64,000 nt of DNA from Clostridium culturomicium (GTDB lineage Bacteria > Bacillota > Clostridia > Clostridiales > Clostridiaceae). Within the stretch, counting starts at the first letter, position 1. Each line of letters opens with the position of its first letter. The translations under genes were made by a program, and so were the position numbers. Below are positions 44,941 through 54,800 of this stretch, piece after piece. The DNA is taken from assembly GCF_000821305.1 (NCBI RefSeq), contig NZ_CCXK01000017.1:1118159-1182158 (forward strand), read 5' to 3'. Under the pieces are notes generated by a model. It made no database searches, was not told where the DNA came from, and was given only the letters and a program-made list of their open reading frames with translations.

Positions 44941-45441
44941 TTAAAATGGTATTTCAAAGATACCTTTTTCTGTTTCCACAAAATGTCCGTTTTCCTGCAA
45001 GTGATTAGCGTAAGTTTCAAAATCAAAATAGCGAATACATTTCTCTGAAAGAGAAGTAAAAGCTGGGTCATGTGATAACTTATAACGAGCTACATCTATC
45101 ATACATTTACAACCTTCATAATGTAAAATTGAATTTCTATAATTATGAAGTTCATCCAAACTAGAATAACGCTCTAAAAATGCTGAAAATTCCTCTCTCA
45201 TTCCAACAGGTAAATCTACATACATAGAATACAACTCATTTAATCTTTCAATTGATGTATTTTCTTCTACATCATCCCCAAAAGGTAATTTCTTTTCAAT
45301 AATGTAGTAATCGTTGCTATCAAATTCTACACCTAACTTATCTAAAAACTCTGCTTCGTCAATAGGTAAATCAAACCAAAATGAACTTATTTCTCCGTTC
45401 ACAGGCTCTTTTGCTTCAATCAGTACTCTTAATTCTTCCAT
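44941..45441 (-). CDS. ardA: antirestriction protein ArdA, second copy
   Basis: 166 residues, acidic, similar in layout to its neighbour (MEELRVLIEAKEPVNGEISS; NTSIERLNELYSMYVDLPVG; HFVETEKGIFEIPF) but diverged, so it is an old duplication or separate acquisition. Starts at ATG after AGAAAGGAAATAAATAT. Two different ArdA proteins may widen the range of blocked restriction systems. Confidence 0.87.
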   Translation of the reverse strand: MEELRVLIEAKEPVNGEISSFWFDLPIDEAEFLDKLGVEFDSNDYYIIEKKLPFGDDVEENTSIERLNELYSMYVDLPVGMREEFSAFLERYSSLDELHNYRNSILHYEGCKCMIDVARYKLSHDPAFTSLSEKCIRYFDFETYANHLQENGHFVETEKGIFEIPF

Positions 45442-45484
45442 AATATTTATTTCCTTTCTTTATACACAAGTTACATCCTATTTG

Positions 45485-45706
45485 CTATGCTCCTATAATC
45501 TTATTAAATAGCTCTAGCAACACATTTTTTACACCATTTGCATTGAATACCAATCCTACCGCAATTAACGCAACAATTAAGAATCCAATAAGTTTTGAAA
45601 ACTCTCTTTTAAATCCTAAATAGATACCGATAATTACAATTGCCATTAATATGAGACTTTGTGCATTACTTAAAAACCATTGATACAAATTAGCTCCAAA
45701 ATTCAT
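45485..45706 (-). CDS. tcpD: TcpD-family small membrane protein (Tn916 Orf19 position)
   Basis: 73 residues starting MNFGANLYQWFLSNAQSLIL at 45706 after GGAGGAATAAAA; the longer frame from 45796 is not supported by a ribosome site. Two membrane helices (SLILMAIVIIGIYLG and LIGFLIVALIAVGLVF). A minor component of the mating channel. Confidence 0.8.
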   Translation of the reverse strand: MNFGANLYQWFLSNAQSLILMAIVIIGIYLGFKREFSKLIGFLIVALIAVGLVFNANGVKNVLLELFNKIIGA

Positions 45707-45815
45707 TTTTATTCCTCCATTCATTTCTTTATTATATAGCTCTGCTATTTTTCTTGATGATGCTTTTTGCTCACATAAACAATCACCTCCTTTCATAGCT
45801 CCAATACAGACATTC

Positions 45816-47006
45816 TTATTTCATCACGATTTCTTCAGGCGTTACCGTTTGCTGTTCAATTATCTTTTGATGTTTTTCAGATAGCTTCGTATGTTTACGT
45901 ATCTCTTTTAGATAATCAAAACCTGTTTTTTCAGCAATTTCCTCTAACATTTTTAATGTAGGGTCAACTTGTCTTGCTATCCATCTAATAGTTCTCTCTA
46001 TTGTATAAGGCTCCGGTTTTGTAGTAAGTCTTAACGGTTCTCTTCCTTCTCCAATAAATAAAGCCCAACGATCGTTGAGCTTCCAGTCTTCATAATATTT
46101 ATCTTCTTCTCTATCAAGAAATCTCACATAACGATTGATAATAGAAAAAGCCGTCTTCTCTACATCATAATAGGTCAGTAAATCTCGAACAGCATAATAA
46201 GCTCTTTCATTTTTCAATCTAATCTCAAACCTATTTTTGATAGGTGCTTCTTCTATTGGAATCCCCATCTTTACATATTGTTCGTAATTTTTTTCATATA
46301 CACAAAAGTACACCTCACTTTTTAACGAACCAATATATAACGTATGTCCCATTTCCGCCTTATCTTCTTCCCTATGCTTTACCAGTTCTCCAGAAGCATA
46401 TGTCTTAAAACTGCGAAAAATAGAATCACATTCATCACTGTTACATTTCGCTGAAAGTTCTGGAATATCTAGTATTCCAGTCCTATCATTTATTGCAAGG
46501 TCAAGACGCTTCATAACACCGCCTTCTATAAGTGCATCCATTAAAAAGTCATACCAACTTCGCTCCTGAGCTAAAAGATAACTTTCAAATTGGCGACATC
46601 CTTTTCCTTTCAATTCTAGTAACACACCTTTTTCTAGCTCTTCCGAAGTATAAACAAATACATCACCAATATAATAGTGCCCCGTATAACTGTAATGCCC
46701 ATAATCTTCATACAACATATAGTTAATATTCAACCTTAGAATATCTTTTATAATATGCTGTACATCCATTGTTGGAAAACGAATCCTTACATAGTCAAAC
46801 AATAGATACAATGGAGCTTCTGGATTCAATTTTTCTAATGCATCCTTTAGCCTTCTTTTCATATCTTCTGTCAAATTTACTTTACCACTTTCAATACGAT
46901 TTAAATGCTCTCTACTGATACCAGCCATAAGTGCAAGTTTTGCCTGAGATACACCATAATCAGAACGTTGTTTCTTAAATACTTCTAGCCAATTATTTTC
47001 TTTCAG
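45816..47006 (-). CDS. Tn916 Orf20-like relaxase (MobT/Rep_trans type)
   Basis: About 396 residues. An N-terminal Cro/CI-type helix-turn-helix (QRSDYGVSQAKLALMAGIS, REHLNRIESGK) precedes the Rep_trans domain with RLDLAINDRTGILDIPEL and the ENYEQYVKMGIPIEEAPIK-like strand (here KNYEQYVKM), RFEIRLKNERAYYAVRDLL. It nicks oriT. The first ATG (46928) would cut off half of the helix-turn-helix; the frame opens after TAA with CTG at 47006 and GGAGGG seven bases before it, so a CTG start is likely. Confidence 0.9.
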   Translation of the reverse strand: MKENNWLEVFKKQRSDYGVSQAKLALMAGISREHLNRIESGKVNLTEDMKRRLKDALEKLNPEAPLYLLFDYVRIRFPTMDVQHIIKDILRLNINYMLYEDYGHYSYTGHYYIGDVFVYTSEELEKGVLLELKGKGCRQFESYLLAQERSWYDFLMDALIEGGVMKRLDLAINDRTGILDIPELSAKCNSDECDSIFRSFKTYASGELVKHREEDKAEMGHTLYIGSLKSEVYFCVYEKNYEQYVKMGIPIEEAPIKNRFEIRLKNERAYYAVRDLLTYYDVEKTAFSIINRYVRFLDREEDKYYEDWKLNDRWALFIGEGREPLRLTTKPEPYTIERTIRWIARQVDPTLKMLEEIAEKTGFDYLKEIRKHTKLSEKHQKIIEQQTVTPEEIVMK

Positions 47007-47130
47007 TTATTATCCCTCCAATCATAAAAGTGTGATATTTTAGAACAATTATCACACTCTGCTTAATATCTAAAAAACCTTAATTTTATGCAGTTTTTCT
47101 AAGTTTTAAGTATCTAATTTCTATGTAAGT

Positions 47131-47249
47131 GTGCCCCTCTGTTAGATACCGAGGGGCTGAATACCTATAATGCAGCACACTCTTTTAAGACGGAACTTGC
47201 GGTCTTATTCGCTCCGCTGACCGCAAAACCCGTCAGTGTGCTGCATTAT
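47131..47249. other. probable oriT
   Basis: A hairpin GCCCCTC/GAGGGGC (47133-47139, 47151-47157) with loop TGTTAGATACC, whose reverse complement GTATCTAACA resembles the Tn916 oriT loop as I recall it, is followed by a nested cruciform: ATAATGCAGCACACT (47167-47181) with its complement at 47235-47249, then GACGG/CCGTC and TTGCGGTC/GACCGCAA inside. It lies just upstream of the relaxase gene, the oriT position in Tn916. Confidence 0.7.
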
Positions 47250-47647
47250 CTATTCATCCCTATATATATCATGATGAACTCTACATCATGAGAAAGACAC
47301 TTTTTCAACACTTCCTTAGATAACTCTCTCTGGCGAATATAGTCCAATTCAAGAAAAGATTTATTCATCAATTCAAATGCAAATTCAATCTGACTATTAC
47401 ATGCAGACTGCTTCTTATTCAAACGTATAGAAAACAATTCTGGTAAAAAGTATCTTTCCTTAATCGCCTTATTAAGAACTGCCATAGCCTTTGTATCAAA
47501 CTGATTTTTCGGGTTACACTTGAACTTCTGATATCTCTCCATAACAAAATCTTCACAATCTGATAAGAACTTTTCATAATTAATACAAATACATTTCATT
47601 GGTATATCGCTCTGTTCAATAGGAATTTCGATTATCTTTATTTCCAT
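47246..47647 (-). CDS. hypothetical ICE protein (133 aa)
   Basis: 133 residues, soluble, Cys-containing (MEIKIIEIPIEQSDIPMKCI; CEDFVMERYQKFKCNPKNQ), with AGGAGGAAAATAA before ATG. No family recognised. Its position between TcpA and oriT/relaxase is one where Tn916-type elements carry small accessory genes. Its last codons overlap the oriT cruciform. Confidence 0.65.
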   Translation of the reverse strand: MEIKIIEIPIEQSDIPMKCICINYEKFLSDCEDFVMERYQKFKCNPKNQFDTKAMAVLNKAIKERYFLPELFSIRLNKKQSACNSQIEFAFELMNKSFLELDYIRQRELSKEVLKKCLSHDVEFIMIYIGMNR

Positions 47648-47678
47648 TTATTTTCCTCCTTTATATGATCTTAATAAT

Positions 47679-47951
47679 TCAATAAACGCCTGTATAACTA
47701 ACAACTAATTTTCCATCATTTTCATCAATAGAAAATTTAAACTCATAGCTCCTCTGGTTACCTTTTACTTGCTTGCTGTCCAAATATACTGAACACATCA
47801 TATCAGCACTAAATTCTCTAAATACAGATAAAACCATACTTTCAGCATAGCAATGACAATATTCTTCTGCTACTTCTTCAAAATCTTTAATATAATTATC
47901 TCCATTGACTATCTCATCCAAAGATTGTATAGAGTATAGTTTTTCTGACAT
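47679..47951 (-). CDS. hypothetical ICE protein (90 aa)
   Basis: 90 residues (MSEKLYSIQSLDEIVNGDNY), acidic, ending in FSIDENDGKLVVSYTGVY. AAGGAGTGATTTGAA before ATG, seven bases after the TcpA stop, so it is part of the same transcript. Function unknown. Confidence 0.65.
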   Translation of the reverse strand: MSEKLYSIQSLDEIVNGDNYIKDFEEVAEEYCHCYAESMVLSVFREFSADMMCSVYLDSKQVKGNQRSYEFKFSIDENDGKLVVSYTGVY

Positions 47952-47957
47952 TTCAAA

Positions 47958-49325
47958 TCACTCCTTTTCATCTTCCTTCTCCTTTTTTGCAAACTGTCCT
48001 ATAATATTCAAAAAGTCATGTCCTTTAGGTACAAGTGGAGTATAAAATTCACTAATAACATTTGTTCCAATATCACAATAACCTCGTCCTTTGATTCTTT
48101 TCTGGAAAAACTGTTTTTTTACATCCGAACCAAATAACATACCATACCCAAGTTCACTCATTCGGCCTAATCCTACACGAAAATTAAACTGATCTCTGAT
48201 TCCATCGCTAAAATATTTTGCATCTGGTCGCTGACAGGCAACAATCAAAAAGTAACCAGCTTGTCGTCCTAGCATAACTATTTTCTTTAGTTGACTCAAT
48301 ACAGCTATACTTTCCTTCGTTCCCAACATTTCAAAAAATGCTACATATTCATCAAAAATTAGGAAATATGGTGCGAGTCCCAAATAAGCATAATTTTCAC
48401 CTGTTTTATAATTGGGGTGCTTTTTCATTCCCTCACTTCGTCGTACCATCCCCTCGTAAAAATTATTAATACAAGAAATCATATCTTCCTTTTGATAGTA
48501 CACATTATCCATAACTGAACCTAAGTCTGCTAAGTCAGCATTTTTAGGGTCTAATATTGCTAGTTCTGCATTAGTATTAAGCAATGCTTCAATGATAGTA
48601 AGAATAAAATATGTCTTTCCTCCCCCTGTACCACCACAGATAAGTGCATGAGGAAGTGCATCATATTCCCAAACAAGATTTTTCATCAATCGTAACCTAC
48701 CATTTTCTGCTTTGACTTCTTCAATAGAAATACGGTTTGCTATCATATCATAAAGTAAAGTATATTCAATATATCCATCTTGAAGTGTCTTGTCTGTTAG
48801 CTCACAATACAACCCACTTTCTAACTTATCCTCCAAACGTAAAAGCTGATCCTGATATTTTCCTAGTGAAATTTCACACTGTATATGAATCATTCCTCCA
48901 CTCATTCGATAATATATCTTTGGAAACCAAATGATTTTTTCCCTTGATCTGCTCGGAAGGTCAGTGAAAAAACTACTATCCTTTGTTGTATCTGCCTCAT
49001 ACCAGCCATTTTCCAGTATCATCCTTGCTAACTTTTGTCTGTGTGACAACTTCTTAAAACTGTCATAAAAATAGATGTAATATAGAAAAGCGACCAGCAT
49101 ACAAACGCCAATCGCTATTACAATAGTTATAATGTTATAAGTAGAAAGATTAAATCCAGTATCTAATAAACTAAAAGTCTGCCAGTCAATATCTATAAGT
49201 TGTTTCATATTCAATACAAAAATTATTGCTATGAATAAAAACAACAATGTACTTGTATATACTCTATACATAAGTGTCTTATCACTAGCTCTAATACGCT
49301 TTCCTTTATATTTATAAATTCTCAT
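47958..49325 (-). CDS. tcpA: TcpA/FtsK-SpoIIIE-type coupling protein (Tn916 Orf21)
   Basis: 455 residues. Two N-terminal membrane helices, then an FtsK-type ATPase: Walker A LICGGTGGGKTYFILTIIEA, Walker B YFLIFDEYVAFFEML and the C-terminal ACQRPDAKYFSDGIRDQFNF motif. It brings the relaxosome to the channel. ATG after AAAAAGGAGGGATT. Confidence 0.93.
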   Translation of the reverse strand: MRIYKYKGKRIRASDKTLMYRVYTSTLLFLFIAIIFVLNMKQLIDIDWQTFSLLDTGFNLSTYNIITIVIAIGVCMLVAFLYYIYFYDSFKKLSHRQKLARMILENGWYEADTTKDSSFFTDLPSRSREKIIWFPKIYYRMSGGMIHIQCEISLGKYQDQLLRLEDKLESGLYCELTDKTLQDGYIEYTLLYDMIANRISIEEVKAENGRLRLMKNLVWEYDALPHALICGGTGGGKTYFILTIIEALLNTNAELAILDPKNADLADLGSVMDNVYYQKEDMISCINNFYEGMVRRSEGMKKHPNYKTGENYAYLGLAPYFLIFDEYVAFFEMLGTKESIAVLSQLKKIVMLGRQAGYFLIVACQRPDAKYFSDGIRDQFNFRVGLGRMSELGYGMLFGSDVKKQFFQKRIKGRGYCDIGTNVISEFYTPLVPKGHDFLNIIGQFAKKEKEDEKE

Positions 49326-49348
49326 AATCCCTCCTTTTTGAATAAAGA

Positions 49349-49382
49349 AAAAGCAGTAATTTACTTTGAAATTACTGCTTTT
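49349..49382 (-). terminator. terminator or attenuator between orf22-side genes and tcpA
   Basis: A 14-bp perfect stem AAAAGCAGTAATTT (49349-49362) and complement (49369-49382) with U-run TTTTTC on the minus strand, just before tcpA. Confidence 0.75.
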
Positions 49383-49384
49383 CC

Positions 49385-49756
49385 TTATACTTGATTTAGT
49401 CTATCTAATTTATTTAATATCTTTTCCTTATTTATAGAATATTTAAGAACGATATATACAACACCAACTAAGATAAAAATTTTAGAAAGTATATTTGAAG
49501 CTCCATAATTAAATACCTCAAACACAATAAAACTTAAACTGCCTATGACACATAATGCAATCACATAGATAACAAATCCACGAATTAGAAATCCTCTCTT
49601 CGATAAATTTCTAAAATATAAATCCCATGTTTCTTCTGTCATATGTTGCATACGCTTTTTTACAAAAAGCAATAACATTAGCAATCCTATTGACAAAATT
49701 CCTGCTAAAGAAATGCCACATGCATAAACAAGTATAATACCGATAAGCTTGCCCAT
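49385..49756 (-). CDS. hypothetical ICE membrane protein
   Basis: 123 residues from ATG at 49756 after GGAGGGATTGAT; the ATG at 49783 lies before that ribosome site. Three membrane helices (GIILVYACGISLAGILSIGL; GFVIYVIALCVIGSLSFIVF; IFILVGVVYIVLKYS). No family recognised. Encoded between orf22 and tcpA, terminated at 49349. Confidence 0.65.
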   Translation of the reverse strand: MGKLIGIILVYACGISLAGILSIGLLMLLLFVKKRMQHMTEETWDLYFRNLSKRGFLIRGFVIYVIALCVIGSLSFIVFEVFNYGASNILSKIFILVGVVYIVLKYSINKEKILNKLDRLNQV

Positions 49757-49841
49757 ATCAATCCCTCCTATAATATATTTCATTTAAGATATTATACCTT
49801 TATTTTTAATTGCTGTACATATGACTTATACGTTTCATAGG

Positions 49842-50228
49842 TTACTTTTTTGCATTCCCTTGCTGAGAATTATTTTGTATGCTGCTTGTACTTTGACTAC
49901 TTTTATTCTTTAGAACAATATCATCACATTTTATATACCAATCCGAAGACACAGTTCTTCCTGTTACATTTGCGATAGTATCAGCAACAGGGTTTATAAG
50001 TTCTACCTCAGCATTATACTCATAATCTTTTAAGGGAACATCCGCTGGAACTGATACCTGTATCATTCCTTTTTGTCTCTCACATTTCAAATTATAAACA
50101 CGACGTTTAATTTCACTACCTTGCGTACCATCTTCATTTTGCTCATATACTTCATGACGAAGTGCTGAAAATCTAACTGTTCCAAATGTTTTTTCTTTAT
50201 CTAATACAATTCCATTTGCTAATCTCAT
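49842..50228 (-). CDS. DUF961/YdcP-family protein (Tn916 Orf22)
   Basis: 128 residues starting MRLANGIVLDKEKTFGTVRF at 50228 after AAAGGAGGAGTTTTGATT. The DKEKTFGTVRFSALRHEVYE and VTGRTVSSDWYIKCDDIVLK segments match the DUF961 family conserved in Tn916 and ICEBs1 elements, early transfer-operon genes needed for transfer but of unclear role. Tail Gln/Asn/Ser-rich. Confidence 0.87.
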   Translation of the reverse strand: MRLANGIVLDKEKTFGTVRFSALRHEVYEQNEDGTQGSEIKRRVYNLKCERQKGMIQVSVPADVPLKDYEYNAEVELINPVADTIANVTGRTVSSDWYIKCDDIVLKNKSSQSTSSIQNNSQQGNAKK

Positions 50229-50244
50229 AATCAAAACTCCTCCT

Positions 50245-50565
50245 TTATTCATTTACAACTAGCATATCATCTGCATGTAAAACATAGTTTGTATAACCAC
50301 GTTCTCCAACACGATAACCGGTTGCTGTAATTATAGGATTCACTAACTTTACTTTCTGATCCATCTTAAAATTCTTTTCTCCAGCTTTAGCAGGAAGTAT
50401 CACAACAATCTCATCTGCTCTTTGTACATCAGAATATAGATTGTAACTACGATTTACAACATTCATACGTCCATTTTTCCATCTGCTTTCTTCCTCATTT
50501 ATTCCTGCAAACTCTAAATTACCAAATGTTTTTTCCATATTTGGAACAACAAATTTTAATCCCAT
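50245..50565 (-). CDS. DUF961-family protein (Tn916 Orf23)
   Basis: 106 residues, MGLKFVVPNMEKTFGNLEFA at the N-terminus and GERGYTNYVLHADDMLVVNE at the C-terminus. Paralogue of the downstream DUF961 gene, as in Tn916. ATG after AAGAGGTAAAAAGAT. First gene of the conserved transfer operon; cargo lies upstream of it. Confidence 0.87.
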   Translation of the reverse strand: MGLKFVVPNMEKTFGNLEFAGINEEESRWKNGRMNVVNRSYNLYSDVQRADEIVVILPAKAGEKNFKMDQKVKLVNPIITATGYRVGERGYTNYVLHADDMLVVNE

Positions 50566-50746
50566 ATCTTTTTACCTCTTTTCTTTTTTATTTATTTCTT
50601 TCTTATTTTTTTAAAATTATATTACCTAAATACTTAACAAACTGCTTTCATACTCTCAAATATAAATGAATACAAAATGCCCTTACTAAAATTGTTTTTT
50701 ACTCTACCATTTATTCTGGCGGAGAACGTAATTTTACTCTCATTAA

Positions 50747-51820
50747 CTATTCCTCACTTTTCTCCAGTGTTTCAGCAATACCAGCCATAATATATTCTGC
50801 ACAAGGAAGGGCAATTGCATTTCCCAATGCACGACATCTTGAATGATCACTATTCAACATTCCTGTATCAGAAAATGCTGTCCAATTCTCTGGTAATCCC
50901 ATAAGACGCTCACACTCTATTGGTGTCAAGTAACGAATATATCCCTCCTTTTCTTCCCCTTCGTACCAGAATGAAAAAATATTTACACTTCCTGCTAATA
51001 AAGTTGGAAAAGGTTCATCTGGTCGTCCAAAAGCTCTGACGAAGGCTTTTCTATCTCTATTCTTTCCTGCTCCTCGGATACGTCTTTCTTCAAAAGGGCA
51101 CAAGATGGGTATTTTCCCCCTTGCTTTATCAATAAATATTCGATTGGTTTTGGCAAAGTGCATTGTGATCTCTCTGCTAGTCTTAGAAAGTAATTGCAAT
51201 TTATGGGCTTTAAATAATATTTCTGAGGCACGTTGTCCTCCAAAATCTGCCACGATAAAGATACGTTTTCTTCTTTGTGCGAGGGAGGGCTCTCCCCAAT
51301 ACTGGGCATCCAAGAGTCTCCAACACACATCAGCCGTTCCCCCTCTAACCATACCAGCTCCTGCCCACTTTCCAGAAAGAGGCATTGGAATTTTGGTGTC
51401 TGTGAACGACTCCAGCACTGCTCTAAAATCCAACCTGTTGTTTGAAGAAAATGCTCCTCGCACGTTTTCCCAAACAGCGATAACTGGATATTTACCATTA
51501 GTTGCACACCTCATTTCCTTTATAATTCTAATTGCATGATGAAACAAACTAGATTTTTCACCTGTAAGTCCCTCTCGCTGTCCAATCATAGATAAGTTCT
51601 GACAAGGTGAACCAAATGTTATAATATGAACAGGTGGTATATCTCCTCCTCTCAACTTAGTTATATCTCCCAAATGTCTCATATTAGGAAAATGTCTTTT
51701 TGTAATGGAAATAGGAACTTTCTCAATTTCACTTGCCCATAAAGCCTCAATTCCATATCTTGAAGCTGCCAATGGAAAAACACCAATTCCATCAAATAAA
51801 CTACCTAATGTAATTGTCAT
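50747..51820 (-). CDS. C5 cytosine DNA methyltransferase, solitary
   Basis: 357 residues. SAM-binding LGSLFDGIGVFPLAASRYG, catalytic Pro-Cys loop ITFGSPCQNLSMIGQREGL, ENV motif AVWENVRGAFSS, QRRKRIFIVAD motif VIII, and the C-terminal ALGNAIALPCAEYI motif X. No restriction endonuclease gene lies beside it, so it is probably a mobile-element methylase that protects the ICE DNA from host restriction. The start overlaps the end of the pilin gene by one base. Plus- and minus-strand open frames within it are shadows. Confidence 0.92.
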   Translation of the reverse strand: MTITLGSLFDGIGVFPLAASRYGIEALWASEIEKVPISITKRHFPNMRHLGDITKLRGGDIPPVHIITFGSPCQNLSMIGQREGLTGEKSSLFHHAIRIIKEMRCATNGKYPVIAVWENVRGAFSSNNRLDFRAVLESFTDTKIPMPLSGKWAGAGMVRGGTADVCWRLLDAQYWGEPSLAQRRKRIFIVADFGGQRASEILFKAHKLQLLSKTSREITMHFAKTNRIFIDKARGKIPILCPFEERRIRGAGKNRDRKAFVRAFGRPDEPFPTLLAGSVNIFSFWYEGEEKEGYIRYLTPIECERLMGLPENWTAFSDTGMLNSDHSRCRALGNAIALPCAEYIMAGIAETLEKSEE

Positions 51821-54800
51821 TACTCTCTACCTTTTCTTCTATTCTTAAAAAAATATGTTCCAAGAAGTATTGATCCTGAAGCTAAAAACAATATCATCAT
51901 TTTATAAATATTTGTGCTATCACCTGTTTTAGGTAATTCAGATAATTTATGTGGTGTTTCTGGATTTTGTGGTTCTTCATAAACAATTGTTTTTTCCTTA
52001 AAGGAAACTGTCTGTCCGTCGTCTTCAAGGTCTTTATGCTCAGCAACCTTTTTCGGTTCATCTGGATTGCTTAAATCGTACAATTCTTCAAATGTTACAA
52101 TCTGTTTTCCTGCAAAACTGGAAGCATCAAAAGTAAATACAACCTGTACTTCCATGTTTTCGTTATCAGCAATAAAGGTATAATCATTCTCTATACGCTT
52201 TCCATCAATGACCAGTTCTGCATTTTCTTCTTTTAACATTTGCCAACCTTTTAGCTGATATTTAGTACCAACTTCCAAGCCTTCTAATGTAACGGTATCT
52301 ACAATTATTACATCCTTACTAGCTTCAACTTCTTTGTTGCCATCCTTATCCGTAGCATTAGTATGAATCTTTATAATACGCTCCGTAATAAGCACAGTCT
52401 GTCCATCATCTTCAATATCTTTGTGTTCTGATACTTTTACAGGCTCTTTCGGATTTGAAAGGTCATATAATTCTTCAAAAGTTACAAGGTTATTTCCCGC
52501 AAGAGAAGAAGCGTCAAAAGTAAAGGCAATCTCAACCTCCATTTCTTCATTATCTGCAACAAAAGTATAATCATTTTCTACAGTTTTTCCATCAATGATA
52601 AGTTCTGTATTTTCTTCCTTCACCATCTGCCAACCTTTTAATTGATACTTTGTACCTTTTTTCAAACCATCCAGCTTGACCGTATCAATAATTGTTACCT
52701 CTTTTCCTGCAACGATTGTTTTTTCTCCCTCTTCGCCTGTAGCTGTTGTATGAATAGAAATTTCTTTCTCATACTCATTTACCAGTGTTCCTAAATCGAC
52801 AACTGTTTTATCTCTGGAAATAATAATCTCAAAACTTGGAATTAACTTATATCCCTTATTACTTTCACATCTTAATTCTTCAATTTCGTAAGTATCATAA
52901 ATCAATGCACCTTTGCTGTCATCTGGTTCAGAAGTTCCAAACCATATACCATCCTCGCTTGTCTTTCCTGCATTGGTATTATGCTTATGTGAAGCCCAAT
53001 CTGAAGCTGTAGAGAATTGTCCGTTCTTATCTGTTACAACAATATGGCTTTCTCCTGTTGTCTTGCTTGTGATCCTAAAAGGAACATCTTCAAGACGCTC
53101 ATGTGTACCAGCACTAATCTTTACCCCTTCAATATCTCCACGTTTTACTTGATTGTAGATAGAATGTTCTTTATCTGTTAAGTCTACAATTTTTCCGTTT
53201 TCTGTGATTTCAAAATCAATTGACTTTGCTCCTTCTTTTAAATACCCTGTTGGAGGATTACTTTCATCAATACGATATTTTCCACGAGGTAACAACTTTT
53301 CAGAAGTAGAAGCAATACCCTCAATATTGGTATGAATAGTCTTTACTATCTCATCTTTCTTGTATAATTTTCCCTCTACAAGTACCTCATTTTCATTTAA
53401 AGAGGTAATATCAAAAGCTGTATCTTTTAAAGTAGCACTTCCTTGTGGCTTAGTATCTTGTGTTTCTAAATCCCTCTTTTGAATTTTTACTCCACCACGA
53501 ATAACCTTATCAGATACAGAAAACTTATTACTTCCAATCAATACAACACTGTCGTCATCTTCTATAATTTGAGTAAGATATAATCCCTTAATTTCTTCTT
53601 CACTGCCATTTACATTCATATATGCACCCTCTAATAAATAACCATTTGGAGCTTTTGTTTCTTCAACGGTCAAAGTTCCTGCTGGAAGTACGCTCTTTCC
53701 ATCCTGCATATAGAAACTATCTCCAGACACCCTATATTTTTCAGCTAAACTAGTAACATAATGTACAATACCGTTACCATCTTTTTCAGCGATGGTTTTT
53801 GTCGTCCACGTTCTTGTAGCTTGTTTTGGAAGATTGTTTTTGTTGTAGTAGCCATCATAATACTTCCATGTAAATTCTGCACCTTCTAAGGAAGCATTTC
53901 CTTGAGGATCTGATTTTCCTGTTTCCATATCGATCTTAAAAAGTTCAATTAAAGTATCTGTAACTTTTGGTATATCTGATACTTCCAATACTGCTGTTTT
54001 CCCTGCCTCCACATTTAAGCTATACACAGTTTTATCTAATTTATATCCCAATGGTGCAGATAACTCTTTGACATATAAAGTTCCAGTTTTTACTTCTACA
54101 GTTTCTGTATTCCCACTATTATCTGTTGTAAGTGTGGCAAGCTGTTCTGTACAACTTTTATCAGCAAATACACCATAAGTCGCTCCAGCGATGGAATAAT
54201 TGTTATTTCCCTCTGTAATACTTGGATTACTGGAAGTCTTCTGAATTATAGCCTTTCCAACATTAAGCTTTGCCCAAAACTGTCCTAAATCTTGTCCTTC
54301 TCCCGAATAAATATATCCTCCACATTCATATCTGTCTTTATTTTCTTTTACGAAATTCTTCGCCCCAGCATATACTTCATCTTGTACAACTTTTGGAATT
54401 TCATTATATGAAACACGCACATTGTCGCATTGCCATCCTAAATGAACACTTAATCTCTGCCATACAACAATCTGCTCAAATAAATACACTTGCTTATAAT
54501 TCAATTCTTTATGAGATTTTCCATATTGCTTAACATATTCAATTGATAAAGCAACATCAGCTATCTGATCAGCATTCATATGATTGCTTGCATCAGTTCT
54601 TGTTTTATATCCATTTTTAAAATCAGTATTAATATCAATACAATAAGCAGGCTCCCCTTCTACTCTAAGAAAACCCTCATTAAATGTAGAACCAATAGAA
54701 CCATCATTCATTACTTTTTCAACAATACCAACTCTTTCGGTTGATTCCGTCCAATACTGTTTTCCTGACGCATGAACCATAGTAGTTGGTAATGTAGTTA

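Noticed and set aside
45816..46928. Relaxase start at ATG 46928
   Set aside because: It would remove the first half of the helix-turn-helix, which is open and conserved back to 47006.
50995..51507. 170-residue frame inside the methyltransferase gene
   Set aside because: Same strand, other frame; the methyltransferase frame has all catalytic motifs, so this is a shadow.
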